A stretch of 64,000 bases of DNA, from NCBI GenBank assembly GCA_036898135.1, contig CM072511.1:35010627-35074626 (forward strand), read 5' to 3'. A program made the translations under genes and the position numbers. Under the pieces are notes generated by a model. It had not been told where the DNA came from. It did no database searches and was given only the letters and a program-made list of their open reading frames with translations. This document shows, piece after piece, positions 59,294 to 64,000 of this stretch (position 1 is the stretch's first letter; every line of letters starts with the position of its first letter). This DNA comes from Oncomelania hupensis. Lineage: Eukaryota; Mollusca; Gastropoda; Littorinimorpha; Pomatiopsidae.

Positions 59294-59672
59294 GAGGAGA
59301 AGAAGAAGAAGGCAATACCGAATACTAAGTGCGCACTGTGAGTCCCGAAATAGCCTGTAACCCTGTCAGTGAATACACAATTTTGTTCAGTATTCGAAAT
59401 ACTCTGTAAAAATAAAGAGGTTCGTTACAATCGTGACGTGTACCAATTCGAAATACGACAGCGGAATGCTTTTGGTTTCGCCTGTCCGGGAGTTATGCAC
59501 CATATTTGTGAAACTAAACTGTTATTAATACCTACATTCCAGCTATTTGCAGTAATATGGTAATAGCATAGGCATAGGCAGCGAAGACTTTGCACCGAGC
59601 GCTTATTCCAGAGAGTCGGAAAGAGTGTGTGTGAGTGTGGAGAAGGGGGGAGAGAGGATGCGTCTATGTGTG

Positions 59673-59725
<53 letters not shown>

Positions 59726-59992
59726 ATGAGCTCTTGCTTCAGAGAGAGGGAGAGGTCAGTAGGTGGAGCACCCAGGTCATATTTAAGAGGATTTCTTTGG
59801 GGACGGGGAGGGGAGGATGGCCGGAGTTCAACTGAAACCCAAATGAAATCAATCAAAAGGGTTTAGTTCAAGGGGATTCGCTGCATTTTCCTTGCCAATT
59901 TTTTATGTTCTAGTGATCCGTCAGCGTTCGTCATGTGTGTAAGCTATTTTGTCACTGAAAATAAACAGTAGAATGACCCCCTCTCCCTCCCT

Positions 59993-60040
<48 letters not shown>
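59221..60040. repeat. (GA)n, (GA)n and (CT)n arrays
   Basis: GA 59221-59291, GA 59676-59725, CT 59983-60040, with unrecognised sequence between. Confidence 0.93.
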
Positions 60041-60043
<3 letters not shown>

Positions 60044-60204
60044 CTCTCACCCACCCCCACCCCCCGACACACTCCCTTCGTTTTTTCACATGGCAACCCG
60101 CTTTGTTTTTCAGCTGATGTTGTTTATTTTTGCTATTTTCTCTAGTCCCCCAATCCGTCAAAACGCCGGAAAATAGAACTAGATAAAAAGGGCCGAAACT
60201 CTCC

Positions 60205-61045
60205 TATGGGAGGCGAGATATAGCAAACGCGCGCGAATTTGCGCTCGCATTTGCGCTCGCAAATGCGCAAATGCGAGCGCAAATACGTGCGCAAATGTGC
60301 GCGCATTTGCGCGCGCGGTTGCTACGCCCGTTGCTATGAGGGTTTTGCTGAAAACTGTCAACGGAAAGGAACTGAAAATGAACACATGTTTTTTTGTAGA
60401 TCTCCGACCTAGATATTTTGTATTTATCCGCATTAGTTTGATGTTAAATATTTACGTAGAATACAATTTAAATAACTGTCTCAATATGTTTAAAGATAGC
60501 TTTTATTTACAAATATTATTAAAGTATTAGTAATTAAAATCCAAAGATTAAAGAAGGAAAAAAATAGATCTAGCGTACATTTTGTAGTGGTTGGGCGCGG
60601 CTTTGTCACTGAGTAGCCTATAATAATATCATATGTGAGTTTATAGATTGATTGTATGTATTGTAGCTAAGAAAAGTAGTTCTTAATCGTCCTTAATGTT
60701 ATTATAAGTTTATTTCATGAATGATATTAAGTTTAGTAGTGCTAGTTTTCACTAATTATTACAAATATTATTAATAATAAATGCAAGAAATATTTAATTT
60801 GTGCACATCTCAAATTCTTTCACAGACACATTCTTTTCCGGGTATAATTTTTACGTGTATGGAGCGGAATATAGCAAATGCGAGCGCATTTGCGAGCGCA
60901 AGTGCGCTCGCATTTGCGCTCGCAAATGCGCGCACCGCTCGCAAGTGCGCTCGCATTTACGCGCGCATTTGCGCTCGCATTTGCGCGAGGTGCGCGCATT
61001 TGCGAGCGCAAATGCGCGTGCGTTTGCTATATCTCGCCTCCCATA
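60205..61045. mobile_element. TIR-2 DNA transposon-like element, 841 bp, 6-bp duplication
   Basis: Both ends read TATGGGAGGCGAGATATAGC then AAACGC (26 exact bp). CTCTCC lies at 60199-60204 and 61046-61051. Next to each TIR are CpG-rich GCGAGCGCAAATGCG subrepeats in both orientations. The AT-rich middle has no coding capacity. Confidence 0.92.
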
Positions 61046-61331
61046 CTCTCCTCCAGACAGCTCTGGAAACGGCCACATGTGAGCAGATCTGTCATAAGCA
61101 TTGACGTCCGTCTTTGACGTTTTCTAACGAGAGCTCTTCCTATGCCGTCCATGTTGCGACCCCCTACTATAGGCCTAGTAGGCCTACTCTACTTCCATGT
61201 ATGGGAGATCAAAGGTTTGCGTAGAACAGGTATAGTAGGTGTCTCTCGATCTCCTAAAGAGGCGCAACGAGTTCGTTACCGCATTTTGGATATACTCCTT
61301 CATAGATGCCATCCTCCTGGAAATAAGGCAA

Positions 61332-61340
61332 TGATTATTA

Positions 61341-61388
<48 letters not shown>
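61332..61388. repeat. (AAC)n
   Basis: AAC array shortly before R1 copy 4. Confidence 0.95.
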
Positions 61389-61418
61389 AACCAAAACAAA
61401 CTGTCTCCCCTTCTCGGC

Positions 61419-61993
61419 TCTTTCCGTGGGGGTGCCGGGGGTTTCAGTATAAATAGTATACCTACTTTCTGGAAATTTAGTGCTTAAAATTCCCACTGTC
61501 GCTGTCTTTCTCCTTTGTTCCTTCTCATTTCTACTCTGTTCTATCAATCTACTATACTATCTTCTTCTTCGCTAGACCAGTCACCTACCTTTTTTCTGGA
61601 AAATTCTTCTGGAACACAACTCCTCATTTTATGTGAGGTCTGTTGGATCAGCTTTGGAATATTGGACTCTTTCTGCCAAATGGTCTCTGGGGCTTCCTAT
61701 GATGTTATTATTTGACAATGTAAGCATTTTATATGTGTTTTGTGGATATTTTATAATGATGTTTATATTCTATTTTGGTTTGGTAAACGGGGGTTCGATA
61801 AATTAGAGTATAGCCTCAGCGTCCCCTGCGTGCGATGTCTTTATTGTAAAGTGACCACTAGGGTTGTTTCGGCAGATCTTTTATGCGGATCAGGGATGAG
61901 TCCTCTTTCAGCGAAGTTGTGGTCTTGATTCTGTGGTCCTGATTCGGCTCTTTGCAGTCCGCTGGACCCTGTAAGTAATGAATAACTAACTAA
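61419..61993 (+). mobile_element. Retroposon R1 copy 4, 10-bp duplication
   Basis: CCTTCTCGGC at 61409-61418 and 61994-62003. Body from gtgggggtgccgggggtttc with TATAAATAG to ccgctggaccctgtaagtaa and an ACTA-type tail. Confidence 0.9.
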
Positions 61994-62337
61994 CCTTCTC
62001 GGCGGCCAGTGGCTTGCGTACGTGGAGTTATGCCATAGATACAGATGGCCATTTCGCTGACGTTGTTCTCACGCATCAGTGGGGCTTGCTGAGAAATCAA
62101 GTGACCCATTTTCCAAAGCATAAGAACACGCTTGATTGAAGTCCTCAGTATAAGCATCTTCATGCGCAAAGAGCACAGTTTGACTGGTTGCCAACAGTAA
62201 CAGAAGACAAAAACACTTCCATGTAGGACAGTCTTAGAGAGACTACTATGACAACAGTAAAAATGTAGTGTTTGATGTGGAGGAGAAGCGCAATGACAGA
62301 GTAACACAATTGTTGTGTTAATGGATCTGTGATCTGT

Positions 62338-62717
62338 GGGATGGCCTCGTGGCGCAGTGGACAAGTCGCCGGTTTCCTATGCGAAACGTCGCGGGTTCGA
62401 TTCCCGCAAGGGGCGAACGTATGTGACTTAGGTACGAGACTTTTGAGGTCACCGAGGGTTTTCTCCGGGCACTCCGGCTTCCTCCCTCCCTTCAATAATG
62501 GTACAGGACGCAGTCAATATAAAAATTTCAAACTTAAAAATTCGATTTTATTTCCGTCTTCTAATAGCGATCTCCCTGCTTTTACACCACTTGTTTGAGT
62601 GATGGATGTGTATTTGGTGTGTGTGAGGGTGGATGAGATAGGTGAGAGTGTATGTTGGTATAGATCGCCGCGCTTTGAGCCTGATTGATTTGAGGAAAGG
62701 CGCGTATATAGCATCCT

Positions 62718-62780
<63 letters not shown>
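62338..62780 (+). mobile_element. SINE-1, tRNA-derived, full-length copy
   Basis: A box TGGCGCAGTGG 62350-62360, B box GGTTCGATTCC 62394-62404, body with tcaccgagggttttctccgg and gatcgccgcgctttgagcc, 3' end atagcatcctgt(ATT)n at 62722-62780. Best copy of the family in the window. Confidence 0.92.
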
Positions 62781-62781
<1 letters not shown>

Positions 62782-63222
62782 GTATTCAGGCTGATGAGCA
62801 GATTGGGACTGTGAACGCAACAAAGTCGTTGTTGCTAAAGCATGCTGTGTGACATCTCGTGAACATGAAATGCAATAATTACTTTCGCTTTGATGAACAT
62901 TGCACCACCCTTGCCTGTTTTATATGATGCAACTTGACGGTTGCCGCAATGGTTATAAAAAACGTTCTAACAAGGTTTTTCGACTACGAAATGCAAAGAT
63001 GCCGACAATCTTTTTGCATCAAGAAAAGGAACGGACGTTACCTCCATATCTTGTATATGTCAGCGGTTATTTCGAAATCATTAGAGCAGCGTTGAACCCC
63101 TAATACAAAACAACACAAGAGACAAATCAAAAATGTGTGATGAATCTGTGCAAGCCACGCTTCAACGCGGATGAAAATGATGTCATTAGTTATATAACCC
63201 TTCATCCTGCATCTACGCATTC

Positions 63223-63228
63223 GCTCTC

Positions 63229-63312
<84 letters not shown>
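63223..63312. repeat. (CT)n(AC)n(AT)n compound microsatellite
   Basis: CT 63223-63268, AC 63269-63302, AT 63303-63312. Confidence 0.96.
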
Positions 63313-63313
<1 letters not shown>

Positions 63314-64000
63314 CACATTAACCCATCTGCACATAGCTGATAATGTGCAAAGGTGGCCGAGTCCACTGTAGCGTTATGAGGTTGTTGATGGGGGTTTTTT
63401 GTTTTTATTTTCAAGATATTATCTAGAAATACTTTCAAATAGTCGCGCGAATCAGAATAACCCAATGTCGATCGGTCTGCCGGTCGATCTGCCGGTCGGT
63501 CTGTCGGTCGGTCCATTGCCTGCCATATCTAGAGAACCACTAAACAGATTTTTCCCCAAAAACTTTATAGAAACATTACCAAGACTCCCATCGCATTGGT
63601 TCTACTTCAAAGCTAAAGGTCGGTGGGGTCAGTTTATTTTTAGACACGTTTTGCTCTATATCTCAAAAACTATAACTCGTGGCCGATCATTCAGTGTCGG
63701 ACCGTTGATCGGTCAGTCCGTTTGTCCGAATTTGACCTTTCTGTACAAAACAAGTTTTTAGTATTTACGTGAAAAAATTACAGAACCGATTGTGAATTTT
63801 TCTTTTACTATGCAGATACTTTTAACTACTCTTCAGCTTTTACTTAACTCATATTAGCAATTTCTCAGAGGTCAAGGTCGCTTAGGTTCATCAGTTTCTA
63901 AACACGTTTTGCTCTGTCTGAAAATTGACTGAACTGATTTAGATTGGGTGGGGGGCGGGAGGGGGGGGGCTTGCAGATAGTTAAAGGCGTCGTCAAGGAT

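Larger units (their letters stand above)
55994..64000 (+). other. Start of intron 10 (runs past the window edge)
   Basis: No further peroxidase exon was found; the expected next blocks (an LP...C motif, the AGD-R-NE motif, the proximal His region) are absent. The region holds a candidate LTR, LINE-A, a TATG-ended TIR element, an R1 copy, a SINE and microsatellites. The last part, 63320-64000, is a divergent interspersed repeat resembling 54230-54680. Confidence 0.6.

Noticed and set aside
60781..61117. Overlapping Arg/Ala/Cys-rich frames on both strands
   Set aside because: They are translations of the GCGAGCGCAAATGCG subrepeats of TIR-2.
61995..62232. Minus-strand secreted-protein exon (hydrophobic KCFCLLLLLATSQTVLFA stretch with a GTTAGT donor)
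   Set aside because: The donor bases belong to the tail of the R1 insertion, no in-frame ATG exists, and the frame hits a stop after about 30 more residues.
62341..62412. tRNA gene (clear A and B boxes)
   Set aside because: Stems do not close, and the same head with the same 3' body and ATT tail occurs at 28288-28722 and 36355-36725, so it is a SINE.

Overview
The window looks like intron-rich nuclear DNA from an invertebrate, probably a marine mollusc and perhaps a gastropod. The evidence is spliceosomal GT-AG introns, very dense microsatellites, many 5'-truncated non-LTR retrotransposons, tRNA-derived SINEs and short TIR elements. The taxon is an inference from element style and not from any marker gene. 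No bacterial, organellar or CRISPR features were seen.

One host gene can be supported: an animal haem peroxidase (peroxinectin / chorion-peroxidase / myeloperoxidase superfamily) on the + strand. Ten coding exons were assembled by eye at 10359-10401, 12283-12569, 13593-14095, 22300-22459, 23464-23584, 29715-29818, 31610-31694, 53200-53245, 54727-54839 and 55892-55993. Every intron is GT-AG and every junction keeps the reading frame. The partial product is about 521 residues: a short hydrophobic N-terminus, a long Gln/Pro/Ser/Trp-rich linker, then the N-terminal half of the peroxidase domain with the distal Gln/Asp/His cluster and a calcium loop. The proximal-His half lies beyond the right edge, so the gene is incomplete here. 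Intron 7 alone is 21.5 kb.

The remainder is upstream flank (1-10358), introns, and the start of intron 10 (55994-64000). It is filled with repeats. (a) LINE-A: about 16 5'-truncated pieces ending in (GGATA)n. (b) LINE-B, nested in the first LINE-A copy. (c) LINE-C at about 18.96-20.35 kb. (d) LINE-D, minus strand at about 46 kb. (e) Retroposon R1: about 0.6 kb, four long copies and three 3' scraps, with 10-14 bp target duplications. (f) Two tRNA-derived SINE families plus a third tRNA-like head. (g) Repeat R2, ending in GCGCTATATA. (h) TIR elements, including two with TATG...CATA ends and 6-bp duplications, a hAT-like MITE with an 8-bp duplication and a mariner-like relic. (i) Two candidate solo LTRs, two minisatellites and dozens of microsatellites.

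The most interesting points are a perfect 49-bp fold-back duplication inside a LINE, the R1 family with clear target duplications, the pair of TATG-ended TIR families, the C-x2-C-coding 45-bp minisatellite, the WxxW-bearing linker of the peroxidase, and an orphan Cys-rich exon-like segment on the minus strand. Family names (LINE-A, R1, and so on) are local labels. All homology statements come from reading and remembered family motifs; no search was run.
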